Assembly: GCA_027563935.2 (NCBI GenBank)
Contig: CM050446.2
Span: 110,650,499-110,714,498, forward strand
Length of the DNA stretch: 64,000 nucleotides
Direction: 5' to 3'
DNA from: Costus lasius
Taxonomy: Eukaryota; Streptophyta; Magnoliopsida; Zingiberales; Costaceae
A program made the translations under genes and the position numbers. Below the pieces are notes generated by a model. That model saw nothing but the letters and a program-made list of their open reading frames with translations, ran no database searches and had not been told where the DNA came from. Below are positions 55,282 through 64,000 of the stretch, piece by piece. Position 1 is the stretch's first letter. The number at the start of each line of letters is the position of its first letter.

Positions 55282-56448
55282 ACAGACGATGCGTGCCCGA
55301 GGTGGAGCTGCAAGATGTGCTGACCCATTGTCACTCTTCACCATATGGGGGACACACAGGGGCCTCTAAAACAGCCTTTAAAGTTCTATAATTTAAAGGT
55401 ATGAGCTGCAAGATGTATTGGCCCTCTATATTTCACGATGCTAAACATTTTTTTTTCGACTTGTGACAGTTGTCAACGGACCGGAAACCTCTCGAAAAGG
55501 GATGAGCTGCCTCTTAACAATATTATGGAAGTAGAAATTTTTGATGTATGGGGGATAGACTTCATGGGTCCCTTCCCTTCTTCATGTGGAAAACGGTACA
55601 TTCTTGTTGCCATCGACTATGTGTCGAAGTGGGTGGAGGCATCGGCCGAAGCCACCAATGACTCCAGGGTAGTCATGAAGTTCATGAAGTGAGTGATTTT
55701 CCCCCGGTTTGGAGTCTCATGCATATTGATAAGTGATGGAGGGTCCCACTTCATCGAGCAAAAGTTTGGAGCACTCTTGAAAAAGTATAGGGTGAAGCAC
55801 AAGATTGCCACGCCCTACCATCCTCAGACTAGTGGTCAGGTAGAAGTCTCCAACAGAGAAATCAAGCAAATATTGGAGAAGACTGTATCTCGATCACGGA
55901 AGGATTGGGCATTGAAGTTACCCGATGCTTTATGGGCCTATAGGACTGCGTTCAAGACACCCCTCGGTATGTCTCTTTTTCAACTTATTTATGGAAAATC
56001 CTACCACTTACCTGTTGAACTTGAGCACAAGGCATACTGGGCCATCAAACAAATCAATTACGACTTTAAAAGCGCAAGCGAAAGGAGACGACTACAGCTA
56101 GATGAGTTAGATGAGACGCGCCTCTACGCTTATGAAAATGCCAAGATTTACAAAGCTCGCACCTAGCATTGGCATGACAAACGCATACTCAAGAAGGAGT
56201 TTCACGAAGGGGACAAGGTGCTGCTCTTCAACTCGAGACTTCGCCTCTTTCCAGGGAAGCTCCGCACGAGGTGGTTTGGACCATTCATAGTACAACATGT
56301 TCAACCTTATGGTGCAGTCACGATATGGGCTGAGTGCACTAGAAGTTTTGTGGTCAATGGGCACCGCCTCAAGCCGTATTTTGAAGATGAACGGGTCAAA
56401 CACGGGGAAGTTCTTGCCCTTTCAGACCCCACTGACTCAATAACTTGA
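55282..56448 (+). pseudogene. pol: B integrase, part 2
   Basis: Continues from 40431: RRCVPEVELQDVLTHC and SPYGGHTGASKTAF. A small rearrangement near 55390-55420 duplicates GAGCTGCAAGATGT. From 55438: [42 protein letters not shown] (catalytic D, D, E kept) and the C-terminal [16 protein letters not shown]. Stops at 55690 (TGA) and 56164 (TAG). Confidence 0.9.
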
Positions 56449-57363
56449 TACTTCTATGGTCGAGCTATTGACCTAAAACTAGCGCTCCTGGGAGGCAACC
56501 CAAGTTTTCCCGTTTCTTAATTTGCATTGGTTGTCATTTAGTTTTTAGTTTATCACTGTTGAGTATTTTACTCTTTTGCTTATCTAGTTTATTTTAGGAG
56601 ATTTTGATCTTGATATACACTGATTAGAGGTTCATTTTTGTGATGTAGATGTGCTATGTGAACAGGAGATTTTTACTGGATTTTCACTGAAGCTCAGTGC
56701 ACTTCACGGCCAGGTGAACCCCATGGGGTTCACCCGTGAAGTACACTGTGCAACTTGACGTGCAGATTTTCAAAAGATATTTTTGTTGAATTAAGATGGA
56801 GTCGGCAATTCTGGGTTGTGCAGAATACCCCTATATTTTCAGCATCTTACAGTACACTTCACGGCTTGGTGAACCCCATGGGGTTCGCCCGTGAAGCCTA
56901 CTGTATCGCAACCTAGAATTCAGACACAGTGCACTTCACGGCTTGGTGAACCCCATGGGGTTCACCCGTGAAGCTTACTGACCAGACCAAGCACTTGTCT
57001 ACATAATACTTCATGGCTAGGTGAACCCGGCTGGGTTCACCCGTGTTTCTATTAGTGCATCGCTCGTGTTCACCCTAAATCACGGGTAGGGTTTCCCTGA
57101 TTTCGTGCCACCGCCGCTCCTTCTGCTCTAGCCTATCTTTAAGGGTAGGGTCTCCCGATCTACAAGGGTCCTATTCTCCTCACGATCCCCATCTCCGGTG
57201 AGGTTAGCACTGCTTCGATCTACTCCTAGACACTTGTATTTCATTATTCTTCATGTTCGCCAGTTTTCTATTTTCGCCTCCTCGATCGGCAGCTACACTT
57301 TGTGCTCGGGTGAATCTCTCCTGGTTTTCTCATCCTCTCTGGCGATCTCTACAAATGCATTCA
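56449..57363 (+). other. B spacer between pol and env-like gene
   Basis: Hairpin CCTGGGAGGCAACCCAAG (56487-56504), a T-rich stretch, the palindrome array (56701-57045) and a C/T-rich leader. Confidence 0.75.
56701..57045. repeat. Internal palindrome array of B
   Basis: Four units. The first (56701-56742) is the best: ACTTCACGG and GGTGAACCCCAT on the left mirror ATGGGGTTCACC and CGTGAAGT on the right, with a short bulge. The second and third units share CACTTCACGGCTTGGTGAAC. Confidence 0.9.
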
Positions 57364-58828
57364 TGGCGCAAAGCTATTGCCTCACGTCGCCGCGGTCCGA
57401 GATCCACTTCCGATTCTTCCACATAGGACGATGAGTTCATCCCGCACGAACCATCTCCGCCACCGCAAGCTGCTTCCGCTGGTCAACCGGCGCACCCTTC
57501 CTCTTCCAGACAACGAGCAAGTCCAGCTGCTCATTGTCTGGTCAAACGAGTTTGCCATAATCTTCAGGAATGCGGAGCATGAGTAGAACTATGATCTTCT
57601 TCTCCACCGCTGGCTGATCAATACCAGATATTTGGACAAAGGGACTCTTGGTATGCTAGGGTTCCTAGAGGATGTCGAGTGGATGTACTCGAGCATTGGA
57701 TGGGAGCAATTCCTGAGGCTTGCCGCCCCCACATACATCGGAATCACGTTGGAGTTTTTCAGCTCCCTTGATGTAAAAGCCGATGTCATGCTTGACGACG
57801 ATCCAAGGCGCATTTCCTTCCGATTGGGGAATATCGAGCACTGCCTCTCACTCTCTCAGCTCCGCAATATTTACGATTTCCTGGAGCCTTGCACGCGCAA
57901 AGTACCGGCGAAGTTCAGCGAGCAAGCCTTTTGGGGGTCAATCACAAACGAGCATATCTATTTAGCCAAAGTCGCCAGAGCATCAAGTATCTGCAATCCA
58001 GCCATCCGATACCTCCACCGCGTACTCACCCATACCATCTTCGGGCGCGGTGAGAGCGACAGCATGGTACGTCAGTCAGAGTTGTTTTATTTATGGTGTA
58101 TGCTTTACGCTTTCAGGATTGATTGCGGATTTCACTTGGCAAAGCAATTCAGCCACATCGCGCATTGCCGCAAGGGCGCGATAGTCATTGGCGGTCTTAT
58201 TACTCCACTTGCAGTCTCTCTTGGGATCATTCCCTATGGCATGGCCGAGGCTAGTGGAAGCAACCGGCTCAAGATCGAGTCATGCGTTTCCATGAGACGC
58301 ATCGTCCGCCGGGGTGATTCCTACTGCATGATGTTCAAGGATAGCTAGTTCTGCTTGCCATTGCCTAATCCAGAGCGCACCACTGTGCGCGTTCAAGAGA
58401 ATTGGTGCATCAAGCCAATCGCAGACCCTCAGCCCGACCCTGTAGACACCGCACCACCAGCCCCAGGCGCATTCTTCTTTGGCGGCTCCTCCTCAGATTC
58501 TATGATGGGCATTCTTCAGGGGATGAGGGAGGAGCAGCTTCAGCAGCAAGAGATAATTGATCAGATGGATTCCTCCATCTCCTTTATAAGATAGGAGCAA
58601 GCTTTCCGTTGGGAAGCTAATGAAGCCGGGATGCAACGACAGCACCAGATGTTGAGCTCGATTTGGGAGAAGCTATCTACTATGGATGATCAGCTCGCTT
58701 TCCTTAACGAAGAAAACTTATAGAACATTCCTATCTCTTCAGATGAGGAGGACGAGCCCGATTATACCTCGCGTGGTAAGGGCAGGAGCTCTCGAGCTTC
58801 TGGCTCCAAATCACGCAAGAGGCACTAG
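57364..58828 (+). pseudogene. B env-like / ORF-1-type gene
   Basis: The N-terminal part is scrambled by frameshifts and stops up to about 57620. From 57632 one frame runs to the end: YSSIGWEQFLRLAAPTYIG, FRLGNIEHCLSLSQLRNIY, FWGSITNEHIYLAKVARASS, YLHRVLTHTIFGRGESDS, FYLWCMLYAFRIDCGFHLAKQ, IVIGGLITPLAVSLGIIP, then a glutamine-rich coiled-coil-like tail, an acidic patch and a basic end (SRASGSKSRKRH). Stops near 58346, 58592 and 58721. It is the most complete copy of this gene in the window. Confidence 0.88.
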
Positions 58829-59267
58829 CTCCTGCTGGACTCGACATCGCCACCTTCTCCTTTCACGTATGCGAAGTTGCATAGAGGACTATGCAACATT
58901 TTAGAGCGGGTGAGCTGTCTTTACTCTGGTTTCTTATGTGGTTGTCTTGATTTTCTTATGTTACATTTGCGTTTCTATGTTTTTGGTTTGTGACACTTTA
59001 TGATGGATGTTATTTTGGCATTGTATCCTATATGCCACTATTCGTGGGCTTGGTCCACATCTACAGGCTCCACCCTCTATAGTGTATAACACATATTTGA
59101 ACCACTTGTTTTTCCGCTTTGGTATTATGGTACAATCCTTTTTACATGTTGTGTGGTCCAATGAGCTTGCATGAAGTTGTTTTAAGGCATATATTGCAAA
59201 TTTTATGATAAGAGATTCATTGTGACCTGTCATGCTATTGCAAAATTCTTAAAGTTAAATGCGTATT
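58829..59267 (+). other. B 3' untranslated region, part 1
   Basis: Non-coding, homologous to 52576-52990 of C (shares CTATGCAAC(A/T)TTTAGAG.GGGTGAG.TGTCTTTACTCTGG). Interrupted by solo LTR E. Confidence 0.75.
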
Positions 59268-59521
59268 TGATAACACCAAAATTCATAGTATATTTTGTGT
59301 CATTTGATGTGTCTTTTTGTGTCATATTTATACTCTTTTGCTTGTTTTTAAGCCTTATTTGTCAAATATTGCGGGATCTACACCATTTCTTATTTTTGAT
59401 CATTTTCAGGTTAAAAGTGCTATATTTTGATGGATTTTGAAAGATTTGAGCACACTAATGGATTCCGGATGTCGAAACGAAGCTACCCATTAATTTTCAT
59501 CAAATTTGGAGCCCATTTGCA

Positions 59522-59870
59522 AAAATACGGCACTACCGTATTTTCTGGACAATCTGTCACGGTACCGTATTTTGCATCAGACGACAATCAGAAAATACGG
59601 CACTGCCGTATACAATTACACGGTACCGTATTCTTCAGCAATTTCAACCAGAGAATTCTAGCACAAATACGGCACTACCGTATTTCTCGGTGAAATTCTC
59701 ACGGTACCGTATTCTCCATAAAAACTCGACCAGAATACTTTTGCAAAATACGGCACTGCCATATGAAATCTCACGGTGCCGTATTTCTAGACAATTCTTT
59801 ACAGAACTCCAGAGGTAAAAATATGGCATTACCGTATTTTGTGGTACAACGTTCACGGTGCCGTATTTTG
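59522..59870. repeat. ATACGG/CCGTAT palindrome array in LTR E
   Basis: About five pairs in which AATACGGCA(C/T)(T)(A/G)CCGTATT alternates with CACGG(T/G)(A/G)CCGTATT. The inverted repeats have 7-bp arms. Same U3-like position as the arrays of A, B, C and F, with a different sequence. Confidence 0.88.
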
Positions 59871-60664
59871 GGTGGATTTTCGTGAGTTTTTCGGGTCTAA
59901 TTCTTGTGTGGGCCATAACTTTTGATACAGAGGTCCAAATTAAGATCCGAAAGATGCTACGGACTTATCGTTAAGAGGAAAAGACGTACGAAGTGGAATC
60001 ACGAACTTTTATCCAGTATTGAGAGAGAAATTGATAGAACAGCGCTTAGGGTTTGGCTTCATGCCGAGAGGTGTGGACGCCACCTCAGGTCGTGATTTTT
60101 ACACTGAAGCCTTGCCTAGAGGAGAGGAGGATGCATCAGAAGTTTAAGAGCATTTGGAGTCCGATCGGAGGAGAAATCAACAAAACAGCGGTGACAGCGC
60201 TGTTCAAAGGCAATTACGGTGATGTAATTTCGATTATAGCACCGTGTTTTGTAACTTCTACCCTTCTCCTTTGATTTCTGATACTTTGAAACTATGGTTT
60301 ATTGTAATATTTCCTTCATGCTAGCTTAGATCTTTTTATGGGACATGGGGTGTAATCCCCTTGGTTTGTTAATGACTAGAGAACATTGATTTTTGTCAAG
60401 TTTAATTTTAATATGATAATTTTACTTTTGTGATTGATTGTTCTTTAATTCTCTTTAGTTTTATAAATATCAGCATGTTTTAGAGTTTTGCGAAATAGAC
60501 CGAGAGGTTGATCGTTTGAAATTCGGAACCCTAGGAATCGTTGAGTTTGGAACTATCGTAAGAGATTAGGTAGTTCTTCGAATTCTGATTTTTAGTGATT
60601 TTATTGCCATGTTGAATTTCTAATACTTTGGATTGAGTTAATGTGTAGACTTGATTTGATCTTA

Positions 60665-60895
60665 CACGAGAGTGAGGATCGAGTCATCGGAAAACCATAA
60701 GTAAAACCTGTGTTGAGTTTCAGGATGCACGAGAGTGATCCTTGAGATTCCACTTGAGATGATTGACTTAGAATTCGGATGTACGAGAGTGATCCTTGAG
60801 TTCTTTGTTCAATGATTCACTTATCTTTAGCATTGAGAATAGATCTTGCACGAGAGTGAGGATCGGTTATCTGCATGATTGTCTGCACGAGAGTG
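60665..60895 (+). repeat. CACGAGAGTG motif repeats in LTR E
   Basis: Copies at 60665, 60728, 60782 (first base T), 60849 and 60886, usually followed by AGGATCG or ATCCTTGAG. Single or degenerate copies lie at the same relative place in LTRs A, B, C and F. Confidence 0.8.
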
Positions 60896-61172
60896 AGACA
60901 ATACCTTTATGAAGTGAATTAGGTCTTTATCATAATAGAATTAAACTGACAACCTTTATTTCCTTCTAGTCATTAGAATTAAGGTGGATGAAACCCTAGT
61001 CCCATGTTTATCTCTCTGATCATCTTTTAGCATACTTTTCTGCATCTTTTACTTGCATCATATTCGATTTACTTAGCTAGTGAGAATACAATTATTTGGT
61101 ACTTAACAATAAGGTCTTTGTGGTTCGATATTTTTATTACTTCAAAGTATCCATGCACTTGCGGACACAACA

Positions 61173-62001
61173 ATGTTTGGTTGGAATTTATCAAGACATG
61201 TTGAATGTAGTACCTGTTAGAAATTTACTCAATAGTCATGTCCATATGTTCCATGAATCAGAAATTTTCTAATTGGATTGATTTTAGGTTGTTCATTAAG
61301 TGGGTCAAACGTTTTCATGATTCTTCAATTGATTTCGGCTTGCAATTTACATTCGATTCATATTAGGATACATATTCTCTTTTCAATCTTTGAATTCGTT
61401 TCTATTATTAGGGAGACACTGCATTTGTTAAAAGAAAGGATATGTTGACTTCTGAAATATGTGTTAAAAAATAAATAAATAAATATCAATCACATTTAGA
61501 TTCCTCTACTTGGCACTGTGAAAAATTGGTAGTGGTACCGAAGGATATGAGTTGAAATCTGAGAAATGTGAATTAAAATTCAAAATTCATTAAAAGACTC
61601 CTCTACTTGGCATTGCGAAAAATTGGCAATGGTACCTAAGGATATGAGTTGAAGTCTAATACAATGATTAGTGTTTCGTCTCCTGAATAAAACATTTGAG
61701 CTAACCCCAACATTATGAATTGTAAGAATAGGAATGGAATGAGTGTTGTATATGCTTGATTGAATCTCATGTTTACTGCTTTCTGAATTGATTGACATCT
61801 AAAAACTGTGGAATCAAACTGGTGAATACTTAAGACGCCCCTTTTAGTTGGTTTCTTCTGATTGGATCCTGGATTGCTAAAAAGTGTTTTTTTCTAAACT
61901 TGGGTGCGAACTTCAACACAAAAGATTATTCTTATACCAAGCATATATTTCAACTTATTTTATTGCTTGAGGACAAGCAAAGATTTAAGTCAAGGAATAT
62001 T
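61173..62001 (+). other. B 3' untranslated region, part 2
   Basis: Non-coding. Two related segments (61501-61560 and 61600-61657) each read CTACTTGGCA..G.GAAAAATTGG..(G)TGGTACC.AAGGATATGAGTTGAA. Ends with the hairpin TTGCTTGAGGACAAGCAA (61963-61980) and a purine-rich stretch before the 3' LTR. Confidence 0.75.
61963..61980 (+). other. Conserved pre-3'LTR hairpin (B)
   Basis: TTGCTTGAGGACAAGCAA, 21 bp before the LTR, identical to the copies in C and F. Confidence 0.85.
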
Positions 62002-62257
62002 TGATGCCTTGCATTTTAGTAGTGATTTTTATTATTATTTCATGATGAATTTAGGCCTATTTTAATGTTTTACACTCCTCTAAGGCTTATTTACTTAAAA
62101 GCTTCAGAATCTTCACTTTTCATCTTTCTTGTGGAATTTTAGGTAAAATCACCCAATTTTGAAATCTTTTTGAAGAATCTAAGGGCATGGGGTGATTCCT
62201 TATGAGAAGACGAAGCTGTCTGTCAAATTTGGGCTCAATCAGAGCTTTTTCTGGACT

Positions 62258-62592
62258 TCACGGCTAAGTGAACCCCATGGGGTTCACTAGTGATCTTGCC
62301 GAAGGACGAAACCCACAGCGCACTTCACTGCCAGGTGAACCCGGCGGGGTTCACTGATGTTGTCAAAGGTATCCGAAACTCACAATAGACTTCACCACCA
62401 GGTGAACCCCACGGGGTTCACCCGTGATTCTGTTCGAGGAATCCTGCGCAGAACTTCACAGTGCACTTCACTGGTAGGTGAACCCGGCGGGGTTCACTGG
62501 TAGGTGAACCCGGCGGGGTTCACCGGTGCTTCTTTCACGATAGAACTGTACAGCAAACTTCACTCGGAGGTGAACCCGGCGGGGTTCACCCA
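62258..62592. repeat. Palindrome array, B 3' LTR (one extra unit)
   Basis: Six units against five in the 5' LTR. The extra one is a tandem copy of CACTGGTAGGTGAACCCGGC plus GGGGTT within about 62463-62525. Confidence 0.9.
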
Positions 62593-62709
62593 TGATGCTT
62601 TCTAGACAGCCCAACCTCTATTGGGATTTTCAATGATTTTGGGCCCGATTCAAGTCCAAATTTGAGTAAGGACTCTTTGGAAAGCTGATTCGAAGGAGAT
62701 TACAAGGAA

Positions 62710-62716
62710 TATAAAA
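62710..62716 (+). promoter_or_regulatory. TATA box, B 3' LTR
   Basis: TATAAAA in GGAATATAAAAGCCCC. Confidence 0.75.
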
Positions 62717-63612
62717 GCCCCAATTTTCATGCCCTAATCATCAAAAAATCATGTGACGGAGCGGCGAGGGCGGAAGAACACGGCGAATAGGAGACTTTGA
62801 GGTGATTTTTGGAGATCTGATCATCGGAACACAGCGATTCTTGGTTATTTGTTTCGGTTTATCATCTCCTCCCTTTTAGAAACTCTTTCCCAGGATTTTC
62901 CTATGTTTAAAAAGAGATTTTTGTGCATTTCAATGATGATTGTAGCATAAACCCTATTTCGGGGCTCGATTGAAGCCCGCTGACAATTTCTATTTGCAAT
63001 CCATGTTTTAATTCTGTTATTTGGATTATATTGTAAGCATATTTCACTTGATGTACTTATTTCATGATCTTCACCTTGGCCAAGTATTGACATGTCTTAG
63101 CTGTTACGATTCATAACGAGAGTAGGATCGTAATGACGGAACCTCTTTGTGAAACTTGTGAAGCCTCGACACGAGAGTGCTTGGTCTTCACTTGAGGGTT
63201 CATAATCTACCATGAAACTCATTGGGTTTATCTAGAATAATCCACTGCGAGCGTAGGAGACCGTTCTAGGCAAACACCGGGGTATACACTCGAGAGAGGG
63301 CACCTTGTACCCTAGGGTTAGATTCCTTGTGCAAAATCATAAATCCTTGTAACTGATATTTTTAAATTCAATTAAGATCGTCAGTGATGTGGAAACCATA
63401 GCTCCGATATTTCTCATATATTTTCCTTACCGTTGTTGCTTGATTCTTTCATTTGCGGTTTCACTTAGTTTTCATTTTAAGTTCTTAAAACCCTGTTTTG
63501 ATCAACTTAGATATCAAGAATTGTATTTTTGGGTACTCGACCTTGTTCCCTGTGGGATTCGACATCTTTTGTATTACTTCGATATTTCCGTGCACTTGCG
63601 AATTGTGTGTCA

Positions 63613-64000
63613 GGTCCCAACCGAACACAGTGAGCAGGGCTTCTGGGGCGCAATAACTAACAAGCACATCTACTCCGCGCACGTGGCTCGTGCCTCCAGC
63701 CTCTACAACCCAGTCATCAAATATGTTCACCGCATGTTAGCTCATACCATATTTGGCCACGGTGAGTGCGACGGTATGGTACGACAAACCGAATTATTTT
63801 ATCTCTGGTGCATGCTTCATAGCTTCTAGGTATTATCTTGCTAAGCAGTTCAGCCGTGTCGCCCATTCCTTGAAAGGGATGATTGTGATTGGTGGCCTTA
63901 TCACTCCCTTGGCAGTCTCTTTGGGCGTCATCCCATATGGTACACTAGAAGCTACTGGCAACAATAGGCTCGAGATCAAGTCTTGCGTTGCCATGAAGTT
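63613..64000 (+). pseudogene. A env-like / ORF-1-type gene, part 2
   Basis: Resumes after the second GGTCC: PTEHSEQGFWGAITNKHIY, YVHRMLAHTIFGHGECDG and FYLWCMLHSF. A deletion of about 13 bp near 63828 gives a stop. The shifted frame then continues YYLAKQFSRVAHSLKG and IVIGGLITPLAVSLGVIP to the window edge. Confidence 0.88.

Larger units (their letters stand above)
59268..61172. mobile_element. Solo LTR E, 1,905 bp (diverged Athila family)
   Basis: TGATAACACC...GGACACAACA, inserted in B's 3' untranslated region. Sequence homologous to C resumes after it. Flanks GTATT and ATGTT are an imperfect target duplication (3 of 5). The end ATGCACTTGCGG, preceded by TCGATATTTTTATTACTTC, matches Athila U5 ends here, so it is a solo LTR of another Athila family, plus-strand oriented. 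It carries its own palindrome array and five CACGAGAGTG motifs. No coding. Confidence 0.82.
34682..63612 (+). mobile_element. Athila element B (with C and E nested inside)
   Basis: 5' LTR 34682-36270, 3' LTR 62002-63612, target duplication GGTCC. Own sequence is 34682-40431, 55282-59267 and 61173-63612, about 12 kb. Gene order is that of element A. LTRs differ by several percent by eye, so it is older than the copia insertion. Confidence 0.95.
62002..63612 (+). repeat. 3' LTR of B
   Basis: TGATGCCTTGC...TTGTGTGTCA, 1,611 bp, followed by GGTCC. Longer than the 5' copy mainly because of one extra palindrome unit. TATA box at 62710. Confidence 0.95.
16580..64000 (+). mobile_element. Athila element A (outermost; 3' end beyond window)
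   Basis: Athila-type Ty3/gypsy element: 5' LTR, tRNA-Asp primer site, gag, protease, RT/RNase H/integrase, spacer with palindrome array, env-like gene. It is split by the copia element (20131-29222) and by Athila B (34682-63612). Its own sequence is 16580-20130, 29223-34681 and 63613-64000 onward. Its 3' untranslated region and 3' LTR lie beyond the window. The base before it (left flank GCCTT) is chromovirus sequence. Confidence 0.9.

Overview
This window is repeat-rich DNA from a flowering plant. No host gene is visible. Almost every supported feature belongs to an LTR retrotransposon: Athila-type Ty3/gypsy elements (primer sites complementary to tRNA-Asp, an extra ORF after pol), chromovirus-type Ty3/gypsy fragments and one Ty1/copia element (both with tRNA-iMet primer sites). 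Athila lineages are typical of plant pericentromeric heterochromatin, so that is the likely setting. The species cannot be named from the sequence.

Left block (1-16579, mostly minus strand). A chromovirus gag fragment (1-740) abuts an Athila-like element, here called F (755-10393, minus). F keeps gag-protease and the env-like/ORF-1 gene but has no reverse transcriptase, RNase H or integrase. Next comes scrambled chromovirus debris: a minus-strand pol with internal deletions (10394-12952), an inverted plus-strand pol tail with an LTR (12953-14612), and a minus-strand gag, primer site and LTR with internal sequence on both sides of that LTR (14613-16579).

Right block (16580-64000, plus strand). 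This is a stack of nested insertions. Athila A starts at 16580 and runs past the window end. A young copia element (20131-29222, target duplication GAAGC) sits in A's gag. Athila B (34682-63612, target duplication GGTCC) sits in A's env-like gene. Athila C (40432-55281, target duplication ACAGA) sits in B's integrase. A solo LTR, D (42479-45122, target duplication ACCCC), sits in C's gag. A second solo LTR, E (59268-61172), sits in B's 3' untranslated region. A 564-bp inverted-repeat element with a tRNA-like core sits in A's LTR. Rejoining each host across its insert restores the homologous reading, so the order of events is readable: chromovirus, then A, then B, then C, then D. All Athila coding regions are pseudogenes. 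Only the copia gag-pol is one open frame, and its two LTRs differ at about six sites by eye.

The most unusual pattern is shared between families. Each Athila-like element carries arrays of short palindromes, spaced mostly 65-80 bp, at two fixed places: in U3 about 100 bp upstream of the LTR TATA box, and between pol (or gag-pro) and the env-like gene. The palindrome sequence differs by family (GGTGAACCC..GGGTTCACC in A, B and C; TTTACGGCC..GGCCGTAAA in F; ATACGG..CCGTAT in E) while the placement stays the same. The chromovirus pieces carry a fourth version (CACGGCC.GGCCGTG) near the pol C-terminus. Two hairpins are also conserved: one just after pol, one about 20 bp before the 3' LTR.
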